Shown in pieces: positions 23,076 to 31,703 of a DNA stretch of 64,000 bases. A program made the position numbers and the translations under genes. How positions within the stretch are numbered: the stretch's first letter is position 1; each line of letters opens with the position of its first letter. The notes beneath the pieces are model-generated. The model was given only the letters and a program-made list of their open reading frames with translations, made no database searches and was not told the origin of the DNA. The DNA is from Streptomyces vinaceus (GTDB lineage: Bacteria; Actinomycetota; Actinomycetes; Streptomycetales; Streptomycetaceae). Where the stretch lies: the NCBI RefSeq assembly GCF_008704935.1, contig NZ_CP023692.1, forward strand, positions 6,425,501-6,489,500. The letters run 5' to 3'.

Positions 23076-24710
23076 ATGACGGCCAGCACCGGTCTGCACT
23101 GCCTGGTCACCGGGGCCACCGGTTACATCGGAGGTCGCCTGGTGCCCGAGCTCCTCGACGCCGGACACCGCGTCCGCTGCCTGGCCCGGTCCCCCGAGAA
23201 GCTGCGGGACCACCCGTGGGCCGGACGCGCCGAGATCGTCCGCGGCGACGTCACCGACGCCGAGTCCGTCGCCGCTGCCCTGCGCGGCATCGACGTCGCC
23301 TACTACCTCGTCCACGCCCTCGGCGCCGGCTCCGGCTTCGAGGACCGCGACCGCGACGCCGCCCGCATCTTCGCCGAACAGGCCCGCGCGGCCGGCGTCG
23401 GCCGCATCGTCTACCTCGGGGGCCTCACCCCGGCCGGGATCCCGGCCGGGGAGCTCTCCCCGCACCTGCGCTCCCGCGCCGAGGTCGGCGAGATCCTCCT
23501 CGGCTCCGGCGTGCCGGCCACCGTCCTGCGCGCCGCCGTCATCATCGGATCCGGGTCGGCCTCCTTCGAAATGCTGCGCTACCTGACCGAGCGGCTCCCG
23601 GTCATGGTCACCCCCAGCTGGGTCGGCACCCGCGTCCAGCCCATCGCCGTCCGCGACGTCCTGCGCTACCTCGTCGGCAGCGCCACCATGCCGCCCGAGG
23701 TCAGCCGCGCCTTCGACATCGGCGGGCCCGACGTGCTCACGTACGAGGAGATGATGCGCCGCTACGCCGTCGTCGCCGAACTGCCCCACCGGCTCATCGT
23801 GCGCGTCCCGATGCTGACCCCGCGGCTGTCCAGCCACTGGATCGGCCTGGTCACGCCCGTACCGCGGGCCCTGGCCCGGCCGCTCGCCGAATCCCTGCGC
23901 CACGAGGTCGTCTGCGCGGAGCACGACATCGCCCGGTACGTCCCCGACCCGCCGGGCGCCCCGATCGGCATCGACCGGGCCGTGTCCCTGGCCCTGAGGC
24001 GGGTGCGCGAGGCTGACGTGACCACCCGCTGGTCCTCCGCCTCCCTGCCCGGTGCGCCCAGCGACCCGCTGCCGACCGACCCCGACTGGGCGGGCGGCAG
24101 CCTCTACACCGACCGGCGCGAACGCGAGGTCGACGCCTCGCCCGCCGCGCTGTGGCGCGTGGTGGAGGGGATCGGCGGGGAGAACGGCTGGTACTCGTTC
24201 CCGCTGGCCTGGGCCGTACGGGGCTGGCTCGACCGGCTCGCCGGCGGGGTCGGCATCCGGCGCGGCCGGCGCGACGCGGCCCGGCTGCGGGTGGGGGACT
24301 CCCTGGACTTCTGGCGGGTGGAGGAGATCGAACCGGGCCGGATGCTGCGGCTGCGCGCCGAGATGCGGCTGCCGGGGCTGGCGTGGCTGGAGATGTACGC
24401 CGACCCGCTGCCCCCCTCATCGCAGAACTGGGACCGGGGCGGCGCCGGGCGGGGCGCCCGCTACCGGCAGCGGGCCCTGTTCCATCCGCACGGACTGCTC
24501 GGCCACCTCTACTGGTGGAGCGTGTCGCCCTTCCACGCCGTCGTCTTCGGCGGCATGGCCCGCAACATCGCCCGCGCCGCGCAGCGCCTGGACGAGGAGG
24601 CCGCCGCCGCGCGGCGGGACCCCGCCCCCGCATCCGGTCGGCCCCCGTCCGCCGAAGTACCCGGTGACAACCGTCCCCCCGGTCCCGACGCGGAGCGAGA
24701 GAACCCATGA
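23076..24710 (+). CDS. SDR-type NAD(P)-binding protein fused to DUF2867
   Basis: A 544-residue two-domain protein. Residues 1-300 form an atypical extended SDR with VTGATGYIGGRLV and LARSPEKL, and the NmrA-like YLGGLTP in place of the catalytic YxxxK. Residues from about 340 hold a DUF2867 domain (START-like fold), with ENGWYSFPLAWAVRGWLDRLAGGVG and HPHGLLGHLYWWSVSPFH. The role is not known, but such proteins are often next to photolyases in actinomycetes. ATG 23076 has GGAGAGAG upstream. The stop overlaps the photolyase start by four bases, so the two are translationally coupled. Confidence 0.9.
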   Translation: MTASTGLHCLVTGATGYIGGRLVPELLDAGHRVRCLARSPEKLRDHPWAGRAEIVRGDVTDAESVAAALRGIDVAYYLVHALGAGSGFEDRDRDAARIFAEQARAAGVGRIVYLGGLTPAGIPAGELSPHLRSRAEVGEILLGSGVPATVLRAAVIIGSGSASFEMLRYLTERLPVMVTPSWVGTRVQPIAVRDVLRYLVGSATMPPEVSRAFDIGGPDVLTYEEMMRRYAVVAELPHRLIVRVPMLTPRLSSHWIGLVTPVPRALARPLAESLRHEVVCAEHDIARYVPDPPGAPIGIDRAVSLALRRVREADVTTRWSSASLPGAPSDPLPTDPDWAGGSLYTDRREREVDASPAALWRVVEGIGGENGWYSFPLAWAVRGWLDRLAGGVGIRRGRRDAARLRVGDSLDFWRVEEIEPGRMLRLRAEMRLPGLAWLEMYADPLPPSSQNWDRGGAGRGARYRQRALFHPHGLLGHLYWWSVSPFHAVVFGGMARNIARAAQRLDEEAAAARRDPAPASGRPPSAEVPGDNRPPGPDAERENP

Positions 24711-26092
24711 ACGTCGCGGTGGTCCTGTACACCTCCGACCTGCGCCTGCACGACCACCCGCCGCTGCGCGCGGCGCTCTCCTCCTGCGACCGGGTCGTGC
24801 CGCTCTTCGTCCGTGACCGGGCCGTCGACGCGGCCGGCTTCGCCGCGCCCAACCGGCTCGCGTTCCTCGCCGACTGCCTGGCCGACCTCGACGCCGGACT
24901 GCGCGAGCGCGGCGGCCGTCTGGTGCTGCGCTCCGGAGACGCGGTCGCCGAAGTCCTCGCCCTGGTCCGGGAGTGCGACGCCGACGAGGTCCACATGGCG
25001 GCCGGGGTCAGCGGCTACGCCCACGCCCGCGAGGAGCGGCTCCGGTCCGCCCTCGAAGCCGACGGCGTGCGGCTCTACGTGCACGAGGCGGTGGTCACGG
25101 TCGCCGCCCCGGGCGCCGTGCTCCCCGCCGGCTCCGACCACTTCGCCGTGTTCACCCCGTACTTCCGCCGCTGGTCCGAACTGCCGCCGCGCGCCGTGGT
25201 CCCCGCCCCGCGCTCCGTCACCGTGCCCGAGGGCATCGGCTCCGACCCGCTGCCGCGGCGCGCGGACCTCACCGGAGTCTCCCCGGGCCTGCCCCGCGGC
25301 GGCGAACGCGAGGCCCGCGACCTCCTTACGCGCTGGCTGCGCGCGGGCCTCTCCCGTTACGAGGACTCCCACGACGACCTGGCCGGCGACGCCACCTCCC
25401 GGCTCTCCCCGCACCTCCACTTCGGCACGCTCTCGCCCACCGAGGCCGTCCAGCGCGCCCGCGCCGCCACGGCCCCCGCCGCGGACCCGGGCGCCGAGGC
25501 GTTCGTCCGCCAGCTCTGCTGGCGCGACTTCCACCACCAGGTGCTCGCCGCCCGCCCCGAGGCGGCCGCACGGGACTACCGCGACCGCCGGGACCACTGG
25601 CGCACCGGGGCGGCCGCCGAGGAGGAGACCGAGGCCTGGAAGGAGGGCCGCACCGGCTACCCGGTGGTCGACGCGGCCATGCGCCAGCTCCGCCACGAGG
25701 GCTGGATGCACAACAGGGGACGGCTGCTGACCGCCAGCTTCCTCACCAAGACCCTGTACGTGGACTGGCGGATCGGAGCCCGGTACTTCCTGGACCTCCT
25801 CGTGGACGGGGACCTCGCCAACAACCAGCTCAACTGGCAGTGGGTGGCCGGGACGGGCACCGACACCCGGCCCAACCGGGTCCTCAACCCGGTGCGCCAG
25901 GGCCTGCGTTACGACCCGGCGGGGCGGTACGTGCACCGCTGGGTGCCGGAGCTGGCCGGGCTCGACGCCCCCAGGGTGCACGAGCCCTGGCGGCTGCCCG
26001 CCTCCGAGCGGGCCCGGTACGCCTATCCGGACCCGATCGTGGAACTGGCCGACGGGCTCGACCGGTTCCGGAGCGGACGGGGCGCGGAGTGA
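24707..26092 (+). CDS. phr: Deoxyribodipyrimidine photolyase
   Basis: Uses blue light to split cyclobutane pyrimidine dimers in DNA. At 461 residues it has the N-terminal antenna domain (VLYTSDLRLHDHPPL) and the C-terminal FAD domain with HFGTLSPTEAV, FVRQLCWRDFHH, GYPVVDAAMRQL, GWMHNRGRLLTASFLTKTLYVDWR and DGDLANNQLNWQWVAGTGTD. The Asn and the Trp residues used for FAD reduction lie in these conserved blocks. It is coupled to the SDR-DUF2867 gene and is followed 48 bases later by a MerR-B12 regulator, which together suggest light- or UV-responsive control. Confidence 0.96.
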   Translation: MNVAVVLYTSDLRLHDHPPLRAALSSCDRVVPLFVRDRAVDAAGFAAPNRLAFLADCLADLDAGLRERGGRLVLRSGDAVAEVLALVRECDADEVHMAAGVSGYAHAREERLRSALEADGVRLYVHEAVVTVAAPGAVLPAGSDHFAVFTPYFRRWSELPPRAVVPAPRSVTVPEGIGSDPLPRRADLTGVSPGLPRGGEREARDLLTRWLRAGLSRYEDSHDDLAGDATSRLSPHLHFGTLSPTEAVQRARAATAPAADPGAEAFVRQLCWRDFHHQVLAARPEAAARDYRDRRDHWRTGAAAEEETEAWKEGRTGYPVVDAAMRQLRHEGWMHNRGRLLTASFLTKTLYVDWRIGARYFLDLLVDGDLANNQLNWQWVAGTGTDTRPNRVLNPVRQGLRYDPAGRYVHRWVPELAGLDAPRVHEPWRLPASERARYAYPDPIVELADGLDRFRSGRGAE

Positions 26093-26128
26093 ACGGCGGC
26101 CCCGGGGCCGTCCCCGGCCCCGGACCCC

Positions 26129-26134
26129 TAGGGT
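26129..26134 (+). promoter_or_regulatory. -10 element TAGGGT placed for a leaderless mRNA
   Basis: TAGGGT lies exactly at -12 to -7 of the GTG at 26141, and no ribosome site is present. It would let the regulator be transcribed separately from the photolyase operon. No -35 consensus is seen, which may mean an activator or alternative sigma factor is needed. Confidence 0.5.
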
Positions 26135-26140
26135 AAGCGG

Positions 26141-27211
26141 GTGGACCGCGAGCCCCAGACCCCGCCGCCGCCCCAGACCCCGCCCCGGACCCCACACCCG
26201 CCCCGGACACCGACCCGGTCCGCGCCCCGCCCCGCCGCCGCACTGAGCACCGGCGCGGTCGCCCGCCGCCTCGGGGTCTCGCCGACGACGCTGCGCTCCT
26301 GGGAGCGCCGGTACGCGATCGGCCCGGCCCACCGCGAGGCCGGCCGGCACCGCCGCTGGACCCCGCAGGACATCGCCCGGCTGGAGCTGATGTGCCGGCT
26401 CACCGCCGACGGGGTACCGCCCGCCGAGGCCGCCCGCGCCGCGCTCGGCGGCGCCCCCTCGGCGCCACGCGCCGGGGCGGCCGTACCGCCGCAGGCCCCG
26501 GGCGGACCCGACGCCCTCCCGCTCGGGGCGGTCCGTCCGGAGTGCCGGGGGCTCTCGCGGGCCGCCGTACGCCTGGACGCGCCGACCGTGGCGGAGCTGC
26601 TGGAGGCGGCCCTGGCCGAGGACGGCCTGGTCACGGCCTGGGAGGAGGTCATCGCGCCGACCCTGCACGCGGTGGGCCGCAAGTGGGCCACGGCCGGGGA
26701 GCGCTACGTGGAGGTCGAACACCTGCTGTCCTGGCAGATCTCCGCGGCGCTGCACCGGCTCCGGCCCCTGCCCGAGCCCCCCGGGAGCGCGCCGGTACTC
26801 CTCGCCTGCGTCCCCGGCGAGCAGCACAGCCTGCCCATCGAGGCCCTGAGCGCGGCCCTCGGCCGGCGGGGGGTGCCCGTCCGGATGTTCGGGGCCGCCC
26901 TGCCCGCCGAGGCCCTGCACGACGCCGTGCGGCGCACCGGCCCGCGCGCCGTCGTCCTGTGGGCGCAGTCCCGTACGACCGCCGACCCGGCCCTGGCCAG
27001 GTCGGTGGCCGGCATCGAGTGGGGACTGCGCGGTGCCCGGGCCCGTCCGGCGCTGCTGCTGGCCGGACCCGGCTGGGGCGCGCAGGCGCAGGGGCCGCGC
27101 ACCGAGCGGCTGTACGGGCTGCGTTCGGGCCTCGCGGTCATCGAGTCGCTCGCGCCGCCGCCGGCAGCGACCCCCGCAGCCGGTGCAGCGCCCTTCGCAT
27201 GTGGCTCTTGA
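26141..27211 (+). CDS. MerR family regulator with C-terminal cobalamin-binding domain (CarH/LitR-like)
   Basis: A 356-residue regulator. After a Pro-rich N-terminus (1-34) comes a MerR HTH (LSTGAVARRLGVSPTTLRSWERRY), then a helical bundle and a B12-binding Rossmann fold. The cobalamin motif is PGEQHSLP (225-232), so the lower-ligand His is present (H229). The bundle motif is W182-x10-E-H, one residue longer than the W-x9-E-H described for CarH, and the residue after the Trp is Ala rather than the His that gives the bis-His light state in Thermus CarH. Related proteins repress photolyase and carotenoid genes in the dark; here adenosylcobalamin and light are inferred. Its 3' end overlaps the convergent sigma gene by 74 bases. 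Confidence 0.88.
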   Translation: MDREPQTPPPPQTPPRTPHPPRTPTRSAPRPAAALSTGAVARRLGVSPTTLRSWERRYAIGPAHREAGRHRRWTPQDIARLELMCRLTADGVPPAEAARAALGGAPSAPRAGAAVPPQAPGGPDALPLGAVRPECRGLSRAAVRLDAPTVAELLEAALAEDGLVTAWEEVIAPTLHAVGRKWATAGERYVEVEHLLSWQISAALHRLRPLPEPPGSAPVLLACVPGEQHSLPIEALSAALGRRGVPVRMFGAALPAEALHDAVRRTGPRAVVLWAQSRTTADPALARSVAGIEWGLRGARARPALLLAGPGWGAQAQGPRTERLYGLRSGLAVIESLAPPPAATPAAGAAPFACGS

Positions 27212-27866
27212 CGGTGCCCAGCGGAAGCCCCGTGCGGTCCGCGATCTGCGTCTGGGTCAGGTCCGCGTAGAAGGCGAGGTGCAGCACCCGTCGCTGCTCG
27301 GACGGCAGCCGGGCCAGTTCCCCGAGCACCAGCACCCGGTCCAGGACCTGCTCCGGTTCGTGGAGCGCCGGGCCCGCGGGCCCCTCGGCCGCGCCGGGTG
27401 CGCCGCGTACGGCGGCCGCGGCCGCCCGGGCCCGCCGGGTCCGCGCCTCCAGCGCGTCGGCCACCTTGTGGCGGGTGATGCCGGTGATCCAGGCCCCGAG
27501 CCCGCCGGGCCCGGGCCGGTAGCGCCGCCGGCCGTGCCAGGCGGCGAGGAACACCTGCTGGGTGACGTCCTCGGCCTCCCGCTCGTCGCCCAGGTACCGC
27601 TGGGCGAGCCCGTGGACCAGCGGCCGCCAGCGCCGGTAGACCGCCTCCATGCACCGCTCGTCGCCCGCCGCGAAACCCGCCGCGACGCACTCCTCGCCTT
27701 CCCGCCCGTCCATGGCTTCGTCCATGGTCCGAGCCTCGCGAGCGCGCACCGCACTGGCCACTCGCAGCGTTTGCGCATCGATTCCACGGGCCGCGTCCAA
27801 CAGCGCCGTGAGCGGCGGCAGCCGCGGCGGGTGCGCGCTCCCGCCCATGACGCCCGACAGTGACAT
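27138..27866 (-). CDS. ECF-type RNA polymerase sigma factor
   Basis: ECF sigma factor of up to 242 residues. Region 2 reads VYRRWRPLVHGLAQRYLGDEREAEDVTQQVFLAAW, and region 4 reads LPSEQRRVLHLAFYADLTQTQIADRTGLPLGTVKSHMRRALHRL. Start 27866 is chosen because a GGAGG site (complement of 27878-27882) precedes it by 11 bases; ATG 27848 and ATG 27725 (MDEAMDG, typical ECF length of 195) are alternatives. It converges on the MerR-B12 gene and overlaps it by 74 bases. No anti-sigma gene is adjacent. In other actinomycetes a LitR-type regulator works with an ECF sigma factor in light response, which is the analogy used here. Confidence 0.9.
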   Translation of the reverse strand: MSLSGVMGGSAHPPRLPPLTALLDAARGIDAQTLRVASAVRAREARTMDEAMDGREGEECVAAGFAAGDERCMEAVYRRWRPLVHGLAQRYLGDEREAEDVTQQVFLAAWHGRRRYRPGPGGLGAWITGITRHKVADALEARTRRARAAAAAVRGAPGAAEGPAGPALHEPEQVLDRVLVLGELARLPSEQRRVLHLAFYADLTQTQIADRTGLPLGTVKSHMRRALHRLRGSLPAAARATR

Positions 27867-27877
27867 GCCGTCCGAAT

Positions 27878-27901
27878 CCTCCGGCGCCGGCAAGCCGGAG
27901 G
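27878..27901. promoter_or_regulatory. Inverted repeat covering the sigma factor ribosome site
   Basis: CCTCCGGC (27878-27885) pairs with GCCGGAGG (27894-27901) around an 8-base loop. On the minus-strand transcript the GGAGG of the sigma factor gene is inside the 3' arm of this hairpin, so folding could limit translation. As DNA it is also a candidate protein site in the 51-base gap between two divergent genes. Confidence 0.45.
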
Positions 27902-27904
27902 GCT

Positions 27905-27910
27905 TAGGGT
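27905..27910 (+). promoter_or_regulatory. -10 element TAGGGT for the histidine phosphatase gene
   Basis: TAGGGT ends 7 bases before ATG 27918, predicting a start of transcription at 27917-27918. It is identical to the -10 element of the MerR-B12 gene at 26129. Confidence 0.45.
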
Positions 27911-27917
27911 CCGGATC

Positions 27918-28511
27918 ATGAGCGACCTGCTGCTGGTGAGACACGGTGAGACGGCCTGGAGCGCCAACGGGCGCCACACCGGACGGACCGACATCCCGTT
28001 GACCGCCGCCGGGGTCGAAGAAGCCATCTCGCTCGCCCCCTACTTCCGCGACCGGCACTTCGCCCTGGTACTGACGAGCCCGCTGCGCCGTGCCGTCGCC
28101 ACCGCCCAGCTCGCGGGGCTGAACGACGGCGTCACCGACCCCGACCTGTACGAATGGGACTACGGAGGCTACGAGGGCGTCACCACCGCCGAGATCCGGC
28201 GGACCCGGCCGCAGTGGTCCCTGTGGACCGACGGCGTCCCGCCCGGCGACGCCGAACACCCCGGCGAGGACGCCGCCCAGGTCGGCGCCCGCGCGGACCG
28301 CGCCCTGGCCCGGGTGGCCGAAGTCCTCGCCGAGGACCGCGGCGACGCCGTCGTCGTCGCCCACGGCCACTTCCTGCGCGTCCTCACCGCCCGCTACCTG
28401 GGTCTGCCCCCGCAGGACGGCCGGCTCTTCCTCCTGCGCACCGGCACGGTCAGCATCCTGTCCACCGAGCACGGCCTCCCGGTGATCGCGGGCTGGAACA
28501 CCCACCCCTGA
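27918..28511 (+). CDS. Histidine phosphatase superfamily protein (phosphoglycerate mutase-like)
   Basis: A 197-residue member of the branch-1 histidine phosphatases. The phospho-acceptor motif LVRHGETAWS is at the N-terminus, TSPLRRAVATAQL follows, the acid/base region YEWDYGGYEG and the second catalytic His in VVVAHGHFLRVL. The length suits a phosphatase rather than the larger glycolytic mutase; substrate not known. It begins 51 bases from the divergent sigma factor gene and appears leaderless. The FUSC gene begins 45 bases downstream. Confidence 0.92.
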   Translation: MSDLLLVRHGETAWSANGRHTGRTDIPLTAAGVEEAISLAPYFRDRHFALVLTSPLRRAVATAQLAGLNDGVTDPDLYEWDYGGYEGVTTAEIRRTRPQWSLWTDGVPPGDAEHPGEDAAQVGARADRALARVAEVLAEDRGDAVVVAHGHFLRVLTARYLGLPPQDGRLFLLRTGTVSILSTEHGLPVIAGWNTHP

Positions 28512-28556
28512 GCCCGTCCCCAGGTCCCGCGGCCGTCCCCGTGGGATTCTGAAACC

Positions 28557-30707
28557 GTGCGAGCCCTTGGGGAACTCGAACGGGAACTGCGGACGGGCAC
28601 CGGTCCGGTGCCGGCGGCCGCGCGCCGCGCCGTCCGGACCACGTTCGCCTCCTGCACCGGCTTCTTCGTGTTCCTGTACGGATTCGACCGGCCCGTCGCC
28701 GCCACCTACGCCCTGTTCGGCGCGGTCTCCCTGGCAGGCCTCGCCCGGATCCCGGGCACCGGGAGGCAGCGGGCCGCCGTCATGGTCAGACTGCTCCCGG
28801 TGGTCTGCTTCCTGGTGACCCTCGGCACCTTCCTCGCCGTACGCACCTGGAGCGCCGTCCTCGGCATGGCGGTCGTCGGGTTCTGCCTGGCCTTCTCCGC
28901 GGCCGCCGGACCGCGGGCGGCGGGCGCCGCGCCCGGCCTCCAGCTGCTCTACATCCTGCCCAGCTTCCCGCCGTACCTCCCGCACACCCTCGGCGAACGG
29001 CTGGGCGGCACCCTCGCCGGCCTCCTGCTGCTGATCGCCGCCGAGGCGTGGATCCTGCCCGACCCCCGCGTGCCCACGTACGCCGAACGGGCCGCGGCCG
29101 CCGCGGCCGAGGCGGTCCGGTGCGCCGCCGCCCTGGAGCGGCCCCCGTACGTGGTGACCGCTCCGGTTTCCGACCGGGCCCGGGCGGCGGCCGAGTCACT
29201 GCGCGCCTCCCGCGTCCCGGAGGCCGAGCGGCCCGCGGGTCCGGGCCTGCGGGAGCGGGCCCTGGCCCACACCGGACTGGCCGCGCGCACCTTGCTCTCC
29301 CGGCTGCGGAACCTGCCCGGCCCGGCCCCCGGACGGGAGCCCAGACGAGCCGGGATCGACCTCCTCGGCGCGGTCCGGGAATCGGTGACGGGGACCGCCG
29401 CCCTGCTGCGCGACGGAGACCGGCCCGCCACGGACTCGGCGGAACTGCTGCGGCTGCGCGCCCGCAATGCCCGGACCCCCGCGGAACTGCCCGAGTCCCG
29501 CCGCCGGCAGGCCGCCCTCCTGGAGGTCGCGGACGCCGCCGTGGCACTGCGCACGGCGGCCGAGATCGCGGTGCTGGGGCGCCGGGCGCATCCGGACGCC
29601 GACGCCGCGGACCGGTTCTGGTACCTGCGCCACAGCACCCCGCGCCTGTGGTGGCACCGGCTCGCCGCCCACACCGGACCGCGGTCCGTGCACTTCCAGA
29701 ACGCCGTACGGATCGCGCTGGCCCTCGCCGTGGCCCGTACCGTGGCCGGGCTGGACTCCCTCCCGCACGGCTTCTGGGCGATGCTCGCCGTCATCAGCCT
29801 CACCCGGACCACCGCCGTGCAGACCCGCTCCACCGTACGCAGCGCACTCATCGGGACCTGCCTCGGCGCCCTCGCCGCCGGCACGGTGCTGGCCCTGGCC
29901 GGCGGGGAGACCATCCTGTACGCGATCGCACTGGCCCCCCTGATGCTGTTCACGTTCACCGTCGGGCCGGTACGGGGCGTGGGCTGGGCCCAGGCCCTGT
30001 TCACGCTGGTCGTCTCCCTCGTCTTCGCCCAGCTGTCCGCGGTCACCTGGCAGCTCGCCGAGGTCCGCTTCCTCGACGTGCTCATCGGCAGCTCGATCGG
30101 CATCGTGTGCGGGCTGCTCGCCTGGCCGCGCGGGGCCCACGACGAACTGGCCCGGGCGGTCGCCGGGCTGCTGCGCGCCTGCGCCGACGACGTCGAGTCG
30201 ACCACCGCCGTCGTCACGGCCCCCGGGCGTTCCCCGGTGGCCCCCGGGGACGGGGAGCACCGGGTCCGGCTCACGCTGGTGATGGCCGAGTCGGCGTACG
30301 CCCAGTACCAGAGCGAGACGCAGCGCCCGGTGGGGCCGGGCCCCGACTGGCAGGCCGCGGTGCTGACCGGCCACCACGTGCTCTGGGGCGCCGGCCGGGT
30401 CCTGGGCAGCGCGGACGGGACACCGCTCGCGCGCGGCGAGGCGGCGGGGCTCCAGGAGTACGCGGCGCGCGTCGCGGCCGGACTGCGCCGCGCGGCGGAG
30501 GTCTCCGACGCCCCGTACGGGACCGGGAAGGCCGGCCCGGCGCCCGGCGCCGGGGAGCTGCTGCCCGGGGCGCTGACCCCGCCCACCGAGGCGGCGCCGC
30601 CGGACGCCGGACTCGCCTACTTCGCCACGACGGCCTGGCTGGACTCCCTCACGACGGACCTGCGCACCATGGACACGGGCCGCGCCACGGCCCGTGCCCC
30701 CGGGTGA
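28557..30707 (+). CDS. FUSC family membrane protein (aromatic acid exporter-like)
   Basis: Large inner-membrane protein of 716 residues with the two-half FUSC layout. There are membrane helices in the first about 160 residues (ASCTGFFVFLYGF, LLPVVCFLVTLGTFLAV), a soluble domain, then a second membrane block at about 375-525 (FWAMLAVISLTRTTAVQTRSTVRSALIGTCLGALAAG, SIGIVCGLLAWP) holding the FUSC motif, and a C-terminal soluble part. Family members export aromatic or phenolic acids; the substrate here is inferred only. GTG 28557 has a GATTCT hexamer at -12 to -7 and no good ribosome site. Confidence 0.87.
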   Translation: MRALGELERELRTGTGPVPAAARRAVRTTFASCTGFFVFLYGFDRPVAATYALFGAVSLAGLARIPGTGRQRAAVMVRLLPVVCFLVTLGTFLAVRTWSAVLGMAVVGFCLAFSAAAGPRAAGAAPGLQLLYILPSFPPYLPHTLGERLGGTLAGLLLLIAAEAWILPDPRVPTYAERAAAAAAEAVRCAAALERPPYVVTAPVSDRARAAAESLRASRVPEAERPAGPGLRERALAHTGLAARTLLSRLRNLPGPAPGREPRRAGIDLLGAVRESVTGTAALLRDGDRPATDSAELLRLRARNARTPAELPESRRRQAALLEVADAAVALRTAAEIAVLGRRAHPDADAADRFWYLRHSTPRLWWHRLAAHTGPRSVHFQNAVRIALALAVARTVAGLDSLPHGFWAMLAVISLTRTTAVQTRSTVRSALIGTCLGALAAGTVLALAGGETILYAIALAPLMLFTFTVGPVRGVGWAQALFTLVVSLVFAQLSAVTWQLAEVRFLDVLIGSSIGIVCGLLAWPRGAHDELARAVAGLLRACADDVESTTAVVTAPGRSPVAPGDGEHRVRLTLVMAESAYAQYQSETQRPVGPGPDWQAAVLTGHHVLWGAGRVLGSADGTPLARGEAAGLQEYAARVAAGLRRAAEVSDAPYGTGKAGPAPGAGELLPGALTPPTEAAPPDAGLAYFATTAWLDSLTTDLRTMDTGRATARAPG

Positions 30708-30814
30708 GCGCCGGCGCCGCGCCGTTTCCCCGCCGCGCGGCCGGGCAGAACCTCCACGGCGTCCGGACCGGCCGGGCGCCGGCGCACGGATCGAGGGTGA
30801 CGGTGGGGGATCCG

Positions 30815-31438
30815 ATGAAGGGTGGCAAGTCCGCGGCCGAGGTGTTCGACGAGGTCGGCGCGCGGTACGAGGAGGCGTTCGCGCACGTCCCCGGACAGCT
30901 CGCCGCACTGGACTGGCTCACCGCCCGCCTCGACCCCGGCGCCCGCGTCCTCGACGTCGGCAGCGGTACGGGGCGTCCGACCGCCGAAGTCCTCGCGCGG
31001 GCCGGCTGCGCCGTGACCGGCATCGACGTATCGGCGCACATGGTCGACCTCGCGCGCTCCCGGGTCCCGCAGGCCCGCTTCGAGCAGGCCGACGTACGCA
31101 CGTACGCGCCCCGGCAGGCCCCCTTCGACGCGGTGTGCTCCTTCTTCCCGCTGCTCGTGATGAGCCAGCCGGAAGTGGTCGCGGCCCTGGAGCGGATGGC
31201 CTCGTGGGTGGCGCCCGGCGGGTACCTCGTCCTGGCCACCGTGCCGGGGGACATCAGCGACCTGGACATCGTGTGGATGGGGCACGAGGTCACCGTCAGC
31301 AGCCTCTCCCCGGCCCAGCACCTGAGCGTGCTCGCGGCGGCGGGCCTGGACGTCCTGGAACACCACACCGCGCTGTTCCGGCCCGAGGGCGGCGAGCCCG
31401 AGGAGCACTTCTACTGCCACGCCCGTCGCCCCGCCTGA
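30815..31438 (+). CDS. Class I SAM-dependent methyltransferase
   Basis: A 207-residue soluble methyltransferase. Motif I VLDVGSGTGRPTAEVL, motif II GIDVSAHMVDLAR, the post-I acidic EQADVRTY, then FDAVCSFFPLLVMSQPEV and a PGGYLVLATV strand. Acceptor unknown. ATG 30815 is preceded by GGGGGA at 30805-30810; the frame is open far upstream, but that part is the shadow of the FUSC gene. It sits between two FUSC transporter genes, so a link to small-molecule handling is possible but not shown. Confidence 0.88.
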   Translation: MKGGKSAAEVFDEVGARYEEAFAHVPGQLAALDWLTARLDPGARVLDVGSGTGRPTAEVLARAGCAVTGIDVSAHMVDLARSRVPQARFEQADVRTYAPRQAPFDAVCSFFPLLVMSQPEVVAALERMASWVAPGGYLVLATVPGDISDLDIVWMGHEVTVSSLSPAQHLSVLAAAGLDVLEHHTALFRPEGGEPEEHFYCHARRPA

Positions 31439-31458
31439 GCCAACGCTGGGCCGTTGGC
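31439..31458 (+). terminator. Short hairpin after the methyltransferase gene
   Basis: GCCAACG (31439-31445) pairs with CGTTGGC (31452-31458) around a 6-base loop, directly after the stop codon. It is short, so a weak terminator at best. The rest of the gap to 31703 shows no convincing gene. Confidence 0.4.
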
Positions 31459-31703
31459 CGCGGGTGGCCGAAGAATACCGCCGGGTACGGGGCCAATGGT
31501 CCAGTGAAACGGAGCTGTGTTGAGCCAGTGGGCCCTCGGATGCTTATCTGTGTCGTATCCATGTACTTACGGCGCCGCGCAGCGCCGGGCGGCAACGAGG
31601 CCGGACCGGAGCGCGGTGCCTTCGCCGTGCCCGGCTGCCGCCCACCACCCCCGGGCGGACGCCGGACCGGCGCGCACCATCGCAAGGGGGGCGGCACACC
31701 GCC

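Noticed and set aside
27138..28985. A 615-codon extension of the sigma factor frame
   Set aside because: The part upstream of 27866 is antisense to the histidine phosphatase gene and has no similarity to sigma factors.
29048..30814. Upstream extension of the methyltransferase frame
   Set aside because: It overlaps the FUSC coding region in another frame and is Arg/Pro-rich nonsense; a ribosome site supports ATG 30815.
31517..31700. Short frames between the methyltransferase and second FUSC gene, including one starting with hydrophobic MLICVVSMYL
   Set aside because: No ribosome site, no family resemblance, and the hydrophobic start is only ten residues before an Arg/Pro/Gly-rich run.
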